DNA from: Candidatus Pelagibacter sp.
Lineage (GTDB): Bacteria > Pseudomonadota > Alphaproteobacteria > Pelagibacterales > Pelagibacteraceae
DNA: 34,803 bases
NCBI GenBank assembly: GCA_028222435.1
Contig: JAOIST010000007.1
Coordinates: 1-34,803, forward strand
Reading direction: 5' to 3'
Position 1 is the first letter of the stretch. Each line of letters begins with the position of its first letter. Below the pieces are notes generated by a model, which was given only the letters and a program-made list of their open reading frames with translations, searched no databases and was not told where the DNA came from. The position numbers and the translations under genes are program-made. This document shows positions 1-8,066 of the stretch, piece after piece.

Positions 1-734
1 TTTCTAGATTAAGAGATTTAATTAATCATAATATAGACGCAAATTATTTTGGCAACCTTTATAAAATTAATAAAAAAGTTGCTATTAACTTATACAAAAG
101 TTACTTAAGAACTTTATCTAATCATCTTAAAAAATTAGGAATTAATATTAACACCATTCCGGTACTTGATATTTTAAGAAAAAATACAAATTCTGTTATT
201 GGTAATAGAAGTTTTTCTGATAACAAGAAAATTGTAAAAGAATTAGGAAAAATAACTATTAAAGAACTATATGATAAAAAGATTATTGCAATTATTAAAC
301 ATATTCCTGGACACGGTTGTTCGAATAAAGATAGTCATTTAGACACTCCAAAGGTAAATTTAAGTGAAAAAATTTTAAATAATATTGACTTTTATCCGTT
401 TAAATCTTCAGCAGCTAAATTAGCAATGACAGCACATATACTCTATACAAATATTGATTCTAAAAATATTTCAACTTTTTCAAAAAAATTAATAAAAGAA
501 ATAATAAGAAAAAAAATTGGTTATAAGGGGATTTTAATGTCAGATGATATTTCAATGAAAGCTTTAAAGTATGATTTAATCACCAATGCAAAAAAATCAC
601 TGTCGGCAGGTTGTAATTTAGTCTTGTATTGTGCAGGAAATATCAAAGACAACTTTAAATTGATCAAGTCAGTTCCTTATATTGATAAATTTACTATAAA
701 AAAAACATCAGAAATTTATAAAATTTTAGGGTAA
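1..734 (+). CDS. nagZ: Beta-N-acetylhexosaminidase NagZ, 5'-truncated by window edge
   Basis: Glycoside hydrolase family 3 enzyme of peptidoglycan recycling; the family removes N-acetylglucosamine from anhydromuropeptides in the cytoplasm. The frame is open from the window edge (first whole codon at base 3) to TAA, giving 243 residues. Full NagZ is about 330-350, so roughly 90 N-terminal residues lie outside. Visible hallmarks are KHIPGHG (bases 297-317), the loop DSH with the proposed acid/base His (330-338), MTAHI (from 426), and SDD with the nucleophile Asp (540-548). The ATG at 426 is internal: the KH-PGHG motif lies upstream in the same frame. It is followed 8 nt later by scpA, the usual alphaproteobacterial order. 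Identity is firm; only the N-terminus is unknown. Confidence 0.93.
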   Translation, partial: SRLRDLINHNIDANYFGNLYKINKKVAINLYKSYLRTLSNHLKKLGININTIPVLDILRKNTNSVIGNRSFSDNKKIVKELGKITIKELYDKKIIAIIKHIPGHGCSNKDSHLDTPKVNLSEKILNNIDFYPFKSSAAKLAMTAHILYTNIDSKNISTFSKKLIKEIIRKKIGYKGILMSDDISMKALKYDLITNAKKSLSAGCNLVLYCAGNIKDNFKLIKSVPYIDKFTIKKTSEIYKILG

Positions 735-742
735 AATTATTA

Positions 743-1477
743 ATGGAATCAAATAATTTAAATCAAATATCCATTAACATACCTAACTACAATGGACCTT
801 TAGAGGTGTTATTAGATTTAGCTAAATCTCAAAAAGTGGATCTAGCAGAAATATCTATTACTCAACTTGCCGATCAATTTTTAGAATATATAAAAGGCAA
901 TAAAAACCTAAACTTAGAAAAAGCTTCTGAATTCTTACTTATGGCTACATGGTTAGCATATTTAAAATCTAAGTTATTACTTCCAGAAGATGATGAAGAT
1001 GATTTTAAAGCATTAGAAGTCGCTGAAAAATTAAAATTACAATTAAAAAAACTTGAATTAATAAGAATTTTATCAGATCAAATGTTACAAAAAAAAAGAC
1101 TAGGAGTTGATATTTTTACAAGAGGAATTAAAGGAGGGATTAGATCAATTAATACTCCTGTTTATGATGTTTCACTTTACGAATTGTTAAAAACTTATTC
1201 TAGCATACAAATGCAAAAATCTTTTAATAATATTAGCATACCAAAACTTCCAGTATTCTCCACAGAAGAAGGTATAAAACATATAAAAAACAATTTAGAA
1301 AAAATTATTGATTGGAAAAATATTTATGAATTAATACCAAAATTTTATTTAAAGAACAAGATGAAAAGAACTGGCATCACTGGTATTTTTGCAGCTAGTT
1401 TAGAACTTACTAAAGAAGGTATAACTAAAGTTTCTCAAAAGAAACAATTTGATAATATGATGATTAAAAAATCTTAG
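743..1477 (+). CDS. scpA: Segregation and condensation protein A (kleisin)
   Basis: ScpA is the kleisin that bridges the two Smc heads and binds ScpB in the bacterial condensin complex, which compacts and segregates the chromosome. The 244-residue length is normal. The N-terminal signature YNGPLEVLLDL and the following helix (ATWLAYLKSKLLLP, about residues 69-82) form the Smc-neck-binding part; an acidic EDDEDD linker follows, and the C-terminal winged helix includes GITGIFAASLEL. It starts 8 nt after nagZ and is separated from scpB by one base, so the two subunits are almost certainly translated from one message. No smc gene lies in the window. Confidence 0.93.
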   Translation: MESNNLNQISINIPNYNGPLEVLLDLAKSQKVDLAEISITQLADQFLEYIKGNKNLNLEKASEFLLMATWLAYLKSKLLLPEDDEDDFKALEVAEKLKLQLKKLELIRILSDQMLQKKRLGVDIFTRGIKGGIRSINTPVYDVSLYELLKTYSSIQMQKSFNNISIPKLPVFSTEEGIKHIKNNLEKIIDWKNIYELIPKFYLKNKMKRTGITGIFAASLELTKEGITKVSQKKQFDNMMIKKS

Positions 1478-1478
1478 C

Positions 1479-2168
1479 ATGCCAAATAAAAAAAAAAATA
1501 ATGTTATAAATTTTCCAAAAACACCGTCTAAATTAGAAAGAAAAGTTGAAGCAATTTTATTTGCTGCTTCAGAACCACTTGATCTTAAAACAATAGAAAA
1601 AAGACTTCAAACCGAAACAAACATAAAGAAAGTTTTAGAAAATATTAAAGAAATTTACAAAAATAGAGGCATCAACTTAGTTTGCATAAAAAATAAGTGG
1701 TCATTTAGAACAGCAGAGGATTTATCAAAATTGATGGCTCTTCAAAAATCAACACAAAAGAAACTCTCCAAAGCTACAATAGAAACACTTTCTATAATCG
1801 TTTACCATCAACCTGTAACAAGATCGGAAATAGAGGAAATAAGAGGTGTCTCTTTCGCAGCAAATACTTTGGAAACTCTTCTTGAACTTAATTGGGTAAG
1901 ACCAGCTGGCAGGAAAGACGTTCCCGGTAAGCCAATACAGTATGCTACAACAGAAGATTTTTTAAATCATTTCAATATTCAAAAATTATCAGATTTACCA
2001 ACTATTGATGAGCTAGGTTTAGCTGGCCTTATTGACACATCAAGTATCGATAGATCAATTTTTGGAACTGGTAAATTTTTTAAAGAACAGTCAATTGAAG
2101 AAAAGAAAAATGATATTTACAAGAATATTGATGAAGCAATAAAAAAAGCTCCCGAAGAAGAAAAATAA
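1479..2168 (+). CDS. scpB: Segregation and condensation protein B
   Basis: ScpB dimerises through winged-helix domains and binds ScpA in the Smc-ScpAB condensin. It has 229 residues. The N-terminal winged helix begins near residue 18 (KLERKVEAILFAASEPL) and the second includes LSIIVYHQPVTRSEIEEIRG (about 104-123), the best-conserved stretch of the family. The C-terminus is long, charged and probably disordered. A run of 11 A residues (1488-1498) codes for part of a Lys/Asn-rich start, so the N-terminus is poorly conserved and could suffer slippage. The next gene, tatA, starts after a 40-nt gap containing a TATAAT box, so the Tat genes may have their own promoter. Confidence 0.92.
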   Translation: MPNKKKNNVINFPKTPSKLERKVEAILFAASEPLDLKTIEKRLQTETNIKKVLENIKEIYKNRGINLVCIKNKWSFRTAEDLSKLMALQKSTQKKLSKATIETLSIIVYHQPVTRSEIEEIRGVSFAANTLETLLELNWVRPAGRKDVPGKPIQYATTEDFLNHFNIQKLSDLPTIDELGLAGLIDTSSIDRSIFGTGKFFKEQSIEEKKNDIYKNIDEAIKKAPEEEK

Positions 2169-2196
2169 TCATATTCATTTGCTCTAAATTATTGTA

Positions 2197-2202
2197 TATA
2201 AT
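2197..2202 (+). promoter_or_regulatory. Putative -10 box of the tatABC genes
   Basis: A perfect TATAAT ends 6 nt before the tatA ATG in the 40-nt scpB-tatA gap. At the properly spaced -35 position only a poor match (TTCATT) is seen. If used, transcription would begin at or very near the A of the start codon, giving a leaderless message. In AT-rich DNA such a hexamer can occur by chance. Confidence 0.35.
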
Positions 2203-2208
2203 TTAATT

Positions 2209-2409
2209 ATGGGAAACATTGGGTGGACTGGAATAATAATAATTGCAATTTTAGTGGTGATCCTTTTCGGTAAGGGTAAAATATCAAGCATCATGGGTGA
2301 TCTTGCTAAAGGAATTAAAAGTTTCAAAAAAGGTATGTCAGACGACAATACTTCAGAAAAAGACAGTTCTAACAATAGTTCAGATAACTCTAATTCTGAT
2401 AATAAATAA
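2209..2409 (+). CDS. tatA: Sec-independent translocase subunit TatA
   Basis: TatA forms the pore-like oligomer of the twin-arginine translocase that moves folded proteins across the inner membrane. The 66-residue protein has the expected plan: a short N-terminal transmembrane helix (about residues 5-21, rich in Ile/Val), the hinge FGKGKI, an amphipathic helix with [14 protein letters not shown], and a polar Ser/Asp/Asn tail. FGKGK for the usual FGxxKLP hinge separates it from the neighbouring TatB, which has LGPKEFP. Six bases separate it from tatB. A possible client, the M48 protease with an RRKFLG signal, is encoded at 16379-17212. Confidence 0.93.
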   Translation: MGNIGWTGIIIIAILVVILFGKGKISSIMGDLAKGIKSFKKGMSDDNTSEKDSSNNSSDNSNSDNK

Positions 2410-2415
2410 TCTAAT

Positions 2416-2655
2416 ATGCCTCAAATTGGTTGGTTAGAGATTTTAGCAATAGTAATTATTGCTATTATAGTTTTAGGTCCAAAAGAATTTCCTATTGCTT
2501 TAAAAAAAATTGGATCGTATTTTGGTAAATTAAAGAATACCTTAAACAACTTTCAACGTGAAGTTAACTCAGTAACAGACAAAATTAATATTGAGAAAGA
2601 TATTATTGATCAAAAAGATATCAATAAAAAAAAAATAGAAAAAGATAATGAGTGA
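2416..2655 (+). CDS. tatB: Sec-independent translocase subunit TatB
   Basis: TatB works with TatC to recognise twin-arginine signals before TatA is recruited. It has 79 residues, short for TatB (often 130-180), so the cytoplasmic tail is reduced. The N-terminal helix contains GWLEILAIVIIAIIVLGPKEFP; the Glu within the helix and the GPKEFP hinge are TatB hallmarks. An amphipathic helix follows with a charged Asp/Lys end. It overlaps tatC by 8 bases, so translational coupling is likely. Confidence 0.9.
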   Translation: MPQIGWLEILAIVIIAIIVLGPKEFPIALKKIGSYFGKLKNTLNNFQREVNSVTDKINIEKDIIDQKDINKKKIEKDNE

Positions 2656-3415
2656 TAATAATTCATTTACAAGTCACTTTATTGAGTTACGTTCAAGATT
2701 AATAAAATCAATAATATTTATTTTTATAGTATTTGTTATTTCCTATACATTCGCAGACCATATTTATTCTTTCTTGGTAAATCCTTATGCTGAAGCTGTC
2801 AAAAATGATATAACACAAAGACGATTGATTTTTACTGCTTTACATGAGACTTTCATTACTTATTTAAAAGTAGCTTTTTTCGCAGCAATTTTTTTGGGAA
2901 GTCCAGTTTTGTTAATTCAAATTTATAAATTTATTGCACCAGGATTATACAAAAATGAAAAAAAAGCTTTGCTACCATATTTAATTTTCACACCCATACT
3001 TTTTTTATTTGGAGGTATGCTTGTCTACTATTTGGTTATGCCTTTAGCAATTAAGTTTTTTTTATCTTTTGAAACTATGGGTTCTAACACAAGTTTACCA
3101 ATTCAATTAGAAGCAAAAGTTAATGAATATTTATCTTTAATAATGAGATTAATATTTGCTTTTGGTATAAGTTTTCAATTACCAATATTACTTAATTTAT
3201 TAGCTAGAATTGGTGTTGTTAATTCAGAATATTTAAAAAAAACAAGAAGGTATGTAATAGTAATTATTTTTACGTTAGCAGCAATTTTAACACCTCCAGA
3301 CCCAATTACACAAGTTGGTCTAGCAATACCACTTTTATTACTTTATGAGTTATCTATAATAACAGTAAGATTCACTGAAAAAAAAAATAATGATGAGAAC
3401 ATAAAAGATGCTTAA
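2648..3415 (+). CDS. tatC: Sec-independent translocase subunit TatC
   Basis: TatC is the six-helix inner-membrane receptor for twin-arginine signal peptides. At 255 residues it has normal length. The conserved N-terminal motif SHFIELRSRLIKS (family: HLxELRxRL) is at residues 9-21. FIAPGLYKNEKK (about 90-101) matches the FxxPGLxxxE motif, and six hydrophobic segments can be seen, including the helix before LTPPDPITQ (about 213-221), which matches TPPDxxxQ. It overlaps tatB by 8 and serS by 8 bases, so tatABC-serS reads as one compact unit. The tatC-serS order is common in alphaproteobacteria. Confidence 0.95.
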   Translation: MSDNNSFTSHFIELRSRLIKSIIFIFIVFVISYTFADHIYSFLVNPYAEAVKNDITQRRLIFTALHETFITYLKVAFFAAIFLGSPVLLIQIYKFIAPGLYKNEKKALLPYLIFTPILFLFGGMLVYYLVMPLAIKFFLSFETMGSNTSLPIQLEAKVNEYLSLIMRLIFAFGISFQLPILLNLLARIGVVNSEYLKKTRRYVIVIIFTLAAILTPPDPITQVGLAIPLLLLYELSIITVRFTEKKNNDENIKDA

Positions 3416-4655
3416 TTTAAAAGATTTAAGAAATAACCTAAAAGTTTTTAAAAAAAAATTTAAAGAAAGAAACGTTGAATTTGATGTAGATAATTTCATT
3501 AAAAAAGACACATTTAACAGAGATTTAATTATTAAAAAAGAAAAATTAGAACAAGAAAAAAAAATTTTATCTAAATCTAAAGATAAAGCAACTTTTATAA
3601 AATCAAAAAAAATTTCAGAAGAGATTTCAATTCTTACAAAACAACAAAATAATAGTCAGAGAGATTTGAATAATATTCTTTACTCTCTTCCAAATATAGC
3701 GCTAGATGACGTCCCAATAGGAAAAGACGAATCTTTTAATAAATTAATAAAAAAAGTAGGAAATATTAAAGATCATAACTTTAAAGTTAAATCTCATGTT
3801 GAGCTAGGTGCTAAAAATAATGGTATAGATTTTGAGACATCGATTAAATTATCTGGTTCTAGATTTGTAGTTTTAAAAGAAAAATTCGCTATGCTTGAAA
3901 GAGCGCTAATAAATTTCATGTTAGACATTCATGTAAATGAATTTAAATATTTAGAAATTTCACCACCTCTAATTGTTAATGAAGATGTCATGTTCGGAAC
4001 TGGACAGCTTCCTAAATTTGAAGATGACCAGTTTGAAATAAAATTTGATAATTCTGAACAAAGAAAATTTTTAATACCAACAGCTGAAGTAGTTTTAACT
4101 AATCTAGTAAGAAAATCAGTAGTTGAAAAAAAAGATCTACCAAAGAGATTTGTTGCTTCCACCCCTTGTTTTAGAAAAGAAGCAGGGAGTTACGGTAAAG
4201 ATACTAAAGGAATGATCAGACAGCATCAATTTTACAAAGTTGAGCTTGTTAGCATCGTTGAACATAACAAATGTTCTGATGAATTAGATCGTATGTTAAA
4301 TTGTGCTGAGAGTATCTTGATCAAATTAGAAATACCTTATCAAGTAATTTTACTTTCAACTGGTGATATGGGTTTTAGCGCTGAAAAAACTTATGATTTA
4401 GAGGCCTGGATACCATCAGAAAAAAAATATAGAGAAATTTCTAGTTGCTCTTCATGTGGAACCTTTCAAGCGAGGAGAATGAGTGCAAAATATAAAACTA
4501 ATAGCGGAAACGAATTTGTAGGTACTCTTAATGGATCAGGCCTTGCAGTAGGAAGACTTATGATAGCATTAATGGAAAATAATCAAAATGAAGACGGATC
4601 AATCACAATTCCAAATGTTTTAAAAAAATACATGAATAATCAAGATAAAATTTAA
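3408..4655 (+). CDS. serS: Seryl-tRNA synthetase
   Basis: Class II aminoacyl-tRNA synthetase that charges tRNA-Ser; one substrate, tRNA-Ser(UGA), is encoded at 20246-20335. The 415-residue protein starts with a Lys/Glu-rich coiled-coil arm (about residues 1-105) that grips the long variable arm of tRNA-Ser. The catalytic core has TAEVVLTNL (serine binding), the motif 2 region around RFVASTPCFRKEAGSYGKDTKG, and motif 3 LNGSGLAVGRLMIALME near the end. In many alphaproteobacteria surE, pcm and a LytM-type peptidase gene lie between serS and yajC; here only 47 nt separate them. Confidence 0.96.
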   Translation: MLNLKDLRNNLKVFKKKFKERNVEFDVDNFIKKDTFNRDLIIKKEKLEQEKKILSKSKDKATFIKSKKISEEISILTKQQNNSQRDLNNILYSLPNIALDDVPIGKDESFNKLIKKVGNIKDHNFKVKSHVELGAKNNGIDFETSIKLSGSRFVVLKEKFAMLERALINFMLDIHVNEFKYLEISPPLIVNEDVMFGTGQLPKFEDDQFEIKFDNSEQRKFLIPTAEVVLTNLVRKSVVEKKDLPKRFVASTPCFRKEAGSYGKDTKGMIRQHQFYKVELVSIVEHNKCSDELDRMLNCAESILIKLEIPYQVILLSTGDMGFSAEKTYDLEAWIPSEKKYREISSCSSCGTFQARRMSAKYKTNSGNEFVGTLNGSGLAVGRLMIALMENNQNEDGSITIPNVLKKYMNNQDKI

Positions 4656-4687
4656 TTATAATTTGCTTGTTTATCTAAAGTTTTTCA

Positions 4688-4693
4688 TATAAT
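4688..4693 (+). promoter_or_regulatory. Putative -10 box of yajC-secD-secF
   Basis: A perfect TATAAT ends 9 nt before the yajC ATG, inside the 47-nt gap after serS. Candidate -35 elements upstream are poorly placed (TTGCTT at 19 nt, TTGTTT at 15 nt). Its use would give a leader of only two or three bases. Confidence 0.38.
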
Positions 4694-4702
4694 TCTTTTC
4701 TC

Positions 4703-4987
4703 ATGAGTGGACAAGGAATAGCACAATTTATCCCCCTAATTTTAATTTTTATCATCTTTTATTTCTTTTTAATAAGACCTCAGCAAAAAAGAGTTAAGGA
4801 CCATAAAGTTATGGTAGAGTCTCTAAAAAGAGGCGATGAAGTAATTACATCTGGAGGCATTATAGGTATAGTAGATCGTGTAATGGAGGATGATAGAATA
4901 GAAGTTACTATTAGTGAAAATACAAAAGTTCAGGTTATCAGATCCACAATCACAAGTTTATTAAAAAAAGAAGAAATTAAAAAATAA
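4703..4987 (+). CDS. yajC: Preprotein translocase accessory subunit YajC
   Basis: Small inner-membrane partner of SecDF. The 94-residue protein has one N-terminal transmembrane helix (about residues 8-24) ending in FLIRPQQKR, the family's signature, then a soluble domain with LKRGDEVITSGGIIGIV (about 42-58), also strongly conserved. It is followed 9 nt later by secD, giving the standard yajC-secD-secF unit. Confidence 0.95.
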   Translation: MSGQGIAQFIPLILIFIIFYFFLIRPQQKRVKDHKVMVESLKRGDEVITSGGIIGIVDRVMEDDRIEVTISENTKVQVIRSTITSLLKKEEIKK

Positions 4988-4996
4988 TTCTTTTTC

Positions 4997-6544
4997 GTGT
5001 TAAATTTTTCTAAGATAAATATTTTAACAATCTATCTTTTATTTTTCATAATATCTATTTTTTCATTATTAAATTTTCAAAATAAGGAAAATCTTTTAAT
5101 AGAAAAAAAAATTAATCTAGGATTAGATCTCCAAGGTGGATCCTATCTATTGTTAGAAATAAATTCTGACAGCTTAATTGAAGAAAAAATTCAATCAAAA
5201 GTTATACCTATAAAAAAACTTTTGAAAGATAATGGTATCAATTATAATGATTTCAAAATAATCAATAAAAATTTATCTCTTACATTAGATAACATAAATA
5301 AATTTGATTTATTATTTTATTCAAGAAAAGATAATTTAGTTAATCCGTATATAGATAACTATAGGTCTTATGAATTAGAATATAAAAAAATTAACAATCA
5401 AAAAATAGAAATTTCTTTTTCAAAGTTTGGACTTCTAACAATAAATAATTCTGCCTTAAAACAATCGATAGAAATTGTACGAAGAAGAATTGATGATGTT
5501 GGAACTAAAGAACCAACAATACTTCAAAGAGGTGAAAAAAGAATATTAGTTGAATTACCTGGTCTAAAAGATCCAGAGAGAATAAAAGCACTTTTAGGTA
5601 AAACTGCACAATTAAATTTTAGACTTGTTTCTGAAAATAATAATGAGTTTGGAGTAGAAGAACTTATTTCAGAAAATGGTGAAAAATTAAATATAAGTAA
5701 AAGAATTATTATGAGTGGTGAAAATTTGATTGATGCCCAACCTAGTATTCAAAATCAAAATAATGAGCCTACAGTTTCATTTACTTTAGATAGGGTAGGA
5801 TCGCAGAAGTTTGGGAGAGCAACTACTGACAATGTTGGAAAAAGATTAGCTATAGTCTTAGATGGTAAAATTGTAAGCGCTCCAAATATTAATGAGCCTA
5901 TTACATCAGGTAATGGAATGATCTCTGGTAACTTTACTTTTCAAGAAGCCACTGATCTATCATTGTTGTTAAGATCAGGAGCTTTACCGACTCCTTTACT
6001 GGTAGTTGAAGAAAGAACAGTAGGACCTGACCTTGGAGAAGACTCTATTAAATCTGGTATGATATCACTAATTGTAGGTTTTATTTTGGTAATTGCATTC
6101 ATGTTGTATAAATATCGTGTATTTGGTTTGATAGCTAATGCAGCATTAGTTGCAAACTTATTAATGTTAGTTGGTGTTCTTACAATTTTAGAGGCAACAC
6201 TGACTTTACCGGGAATAGCCGGTATTATATTGACAGTTGGAATGGCTGTTGATGCTAACGTTTTAATATTTGAAAGAATTCGAGAAGAATTAAAAACAGA
6301 AAAATCTATAATCCACGCTTTTGATACTGGGTACACTAGAGCAAAAATAACAGTTTTAGACGCAAATATTACAACTTTAATTGCCGCTGTAATATTGTTT
6401 GCTTTTGGTTCAGGCCCTGTAAAAGGTTTTGCAATTACCTTAGGTATAGGAATAGTAACCACACTTTTTACAGCCTATTTTTTAGCACGTCATCTTACAT
6501 CTTTAATTGTTTTAAACACCAAGAATAAAGAGATTAAAATTTAA
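4997..6544 (+). CDS. secD: Protein translocase subunit SecD
   Basis: SecD, with SecF, uses the proton gradient to help pull proteins out of the SecYEG channel on the periplasmic side. It has 515 residues and a GTG start 9 nt after yajC. There is a first membrane helix, then GLDLQGG (residues 42-48), a large periplasmic P1 region with VRRRIDDVGTKEPTI (about 162-176), and a C-terminal membrane domain of five helices including TVGMAVDANVLIFERIREE, the RND-type signature. An alternative downstream start would lose the first helix, so GTG is preferred. Its stop overlaps the secF start by one base. Confidence 0.95.
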   Translation: MLNFSKINILTIYLLFFIISIFSLLNFQNKENLLIEKKINLGLDLQGGSYLLLEINSDSLIEEKIQSKVIPIKKLLKDNGINYNDFKIINKNLSLTLDNINKFDLLFYSRKDNLVNPYIDNYRSYELEYKKINNQKIEISFSKFGLLTINNSALKQSIEIVRRRIDDVGTKEPTILQRGEKRILVELPGLKDPERIKALLGKTAQLNFRLVSENNNEFGVEELISENGEKLNISKRIIMSGENLIDAQPSIQNQNNEPTVSFTLDRVGSQKFGRATTDNVGKRLAIVLDGKIVSAPNINEPITSGNGMISGNFTFQEATDLSLLLRSGALPTPLLVVEERTVGPDLGEDSIKSGMISLIVGFILVIAFMLYKYRVFGLIANAALVANLLMLVGVLTILEATLTLPGIAGIILTVGMAVDANVLIFERIREELKTEKSIIHAFDTGYTRAKITVLDANITTLIAAVILFAFGSGPVKGFAITLGIGIVTTLFTAYFLARHLTSLIVLNTKNKEIKI

Positions 6545-7440
6545 TGACTAACTTCAATTTTTCATCAAAATTTAAATATGCAAATATTTTATCTCTAATT
6601 TTATTTACTTTAAGTGTTATCTTGATTTTTTTTAAAGGTTTAAATTACGGTATTGATTTTAAAGGCGGCACACTTATTGAGCTAAGATCTAATAATATAG
6701 AAGTTACATCAATTAGAGATGCTCTAAAAAATATGGATTTGGGAGATGTCAATGTCAAGAAATTTGGTAAAGAAGGAGATTTTTTAATTAAAGTTGAACA
6801 AAAAGAAGATAATAATAAATTAATACCAGAAATTAAAAAAAATCTTTCTGAAAGTTTAAACTCAGAGGTAAACTTTAGAAGGGTAGAAAATGTTGGACCA
6901 AAAGTTAGTGCTGAACTTCTTAAATCAGGAATTATAGCTATATCTTTATCCTTAGCTGCTATGCTTTTTTATATTTGGGTCAGATTTGAATGGCAGTTTA
7001 GTATCGGATCAATTGTTGCTTTATTTCATGATGTCATAATAACACTTGGAATTTTTTCACTTTTATCTTTGGAAATAAATCTATCAATAATAGCATCGGT
7101 TCTTACAATTGTAGGTTACTCTATGAATGATACAGTTGTTATATACGACAGAATTAGAGAAAATCTTGGTAAATATCACAAATTGGATATCAGCAATATT
7201 GCTAATCTATCTATAAATGAAACTCTTTCTCGAACTATAATAACTTCAGTTACTACATTGCTAGCTTTATTTTCTATATTTATTTTAGGAGGAGAAATTT
7301 TAAGAGGATTTTCTTTCGCTATGATTTTAGGTGTTTTAATTGGGACGTATTCCTCAATATTTGTTGCTTCACCAATATTAAAATTTTTTAAAGTAAGTTA
7401 TAAAACTTTAGAAAAAGAAGAAGAAAAAATAGTTCCTTAA
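6544..7440 (+). CDS. secF: Protein translocase subunit SecF
   Basis: Partner of SecD in proton-driven protein export. It has 298 residues: helix 1 (about 14-32), GIDFKGGTLIELR (36-48), a small periplasmic domain with VENVGPKVSAELLKSG, then a five-helix membrane domain with MNDTVVIYDRIREN (about residues 193-206), the family signature. It starts at ATG within TAATG shared with the secD stop. Its 3' end overlaps by 3 bases the stop of the gene on the other strand (TTAA at 7437-7440 serves both stops), and I see no terminator hairpin there. Confidence 0.95.
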   Translation: MTNFNFSSKFKYANILSLILFTLSVILIFFKGLNYGIDFKGGTLIELRSNNIEVTSIRDALKNMDLGDVNVKKFGKEGDFLIKVEQKEDNNKLIPEIKKNLSESLNSEVNFRRVENVGPKVSAELLKSGIIAISLSLAAMLFYIWVRFEWQFSIGSIVALFHDVIITLGIFSLLSLEINLSIIASVLTIVGYSMNDTVVIYDRIRENLGKYHKLDISNIANLSINETLSRTIITSVTTLLALFSIFILGGEILRGFSFAMILGVLIGTYSSIFVASPILKFFKVSYKTLEKEEEKIVP

Positions 7441-8039
7441 TAAAGATTTTGAGCAGCTACCATTGTTAACAGCATTGGCAGGGAAAGAAGTGTGTTTGTT
7501 CTGGAAAATAACATTGCTGTTTTAGCTGATGCAGCTTTTTCCTCAGGTGTACATTCAACAATACCTAGAGCTTTCTTTTGATTTGGCCAAATAACAAACC
7601 AAACATTATAAGCCATTATCAATCCTAGCCACATTCCAATTCCTATAGCTGTATTTTTTCCCCCAGTACCATCAAAACCTAATATCATAGCACTATGAAC
7701 GTATCCATTTATCCATGCTAAAATTAACCCCGACAAAACTGTAAATGCAGCAGCCCATCTAAAATAAAATAGCGCAGCCGGCGCAATTACTTTTCCTATT
7801 GCAGGTTTTTGCTCATCTGGGATCTTTGACATATTCGGTATTTGAACAAAATTAAAATACCATAATAAACCAATCCACATTATTGCAACAATTACATGAA
7901 TGTATCTAAATAACCAGCTCCAAAAAATAGTATCAAAAGAAAATCCGTCACCAAAATAATGTAATCCTAAAAATAATAAAATAGCTAAACCTAGTGATAA
8001 ATGAATGGTTTTAGGTAAAGATTGTAAGATACTTGTCAT
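7437..8039 (-). CDS. PuuD N-terminal-like (Urate_ox_N) membrane protein, no cytochrome c domain
   Basis: A 200-residue integral membrane protein resembling the membrane domain of PuuD-type urate hydroxylases (Pfam Urate_ox_N). Visible features are five or more hydrophobic segments, LFRYIHVIVAIMWIGLLWYF, FNFVQIP, FYFRWAAAFTVLSGLIL, a loop with GTGGKN, and LIMAYNVWFVIWPNQKKALG. True PuuD proteins carry a C-terminal cytochrome c (CxxCH), which is absent here. Urate oxidation is therefore unproven; a haem- or quinone-linked membrane role is equally possible. I chose the ATG at 8039, preceded by a purine-rich AAGAGA, over a TTG at 8057 that would add six residues. It lies 27 nt downstream of uvrA on the same strand and may be co-transcribed with it. 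Confidence 0.7.
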   Translation of the reverse strand: MTSILQSLPKTIHLSLGLAILLFLGLHYFGDGFSFDTIFWSWLFRYIHVIVAIMWIGLLWYFNFVQIPNMSKIPDEQKPAIGKVIAPAALFYFRWAAAFTVLSGLILAWINGYVHSAMILGFDGTGGKNTAIGIGMWLGLIMAYNVWFVIWPNQKKALGIVECTPEEKAASAKTAMLFSRTNTLLSLPMLLTMVAAQNLY

Positions 8040-8066
8040 GATTCTCTTATAACACAATTTAGTGTA

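Noticed and set aside
2184..2375. Minus-strand frame over tatA
   Set aside because: Antisense shadow of tatA; hydrophobic only because it mirrors the TatA helix.
5941..6462. 173-codon minus-strand frame
   Set aside because: Antisense to the conserved membrane domain of SecD; no motif of its own.
8040..8057. TTG start for the PuuD-like gene at 8057
   Set aside because: The ATG at 8039 has a purine-rich stretch ahead, and the additional residues MCYKRI are not typical of the family.
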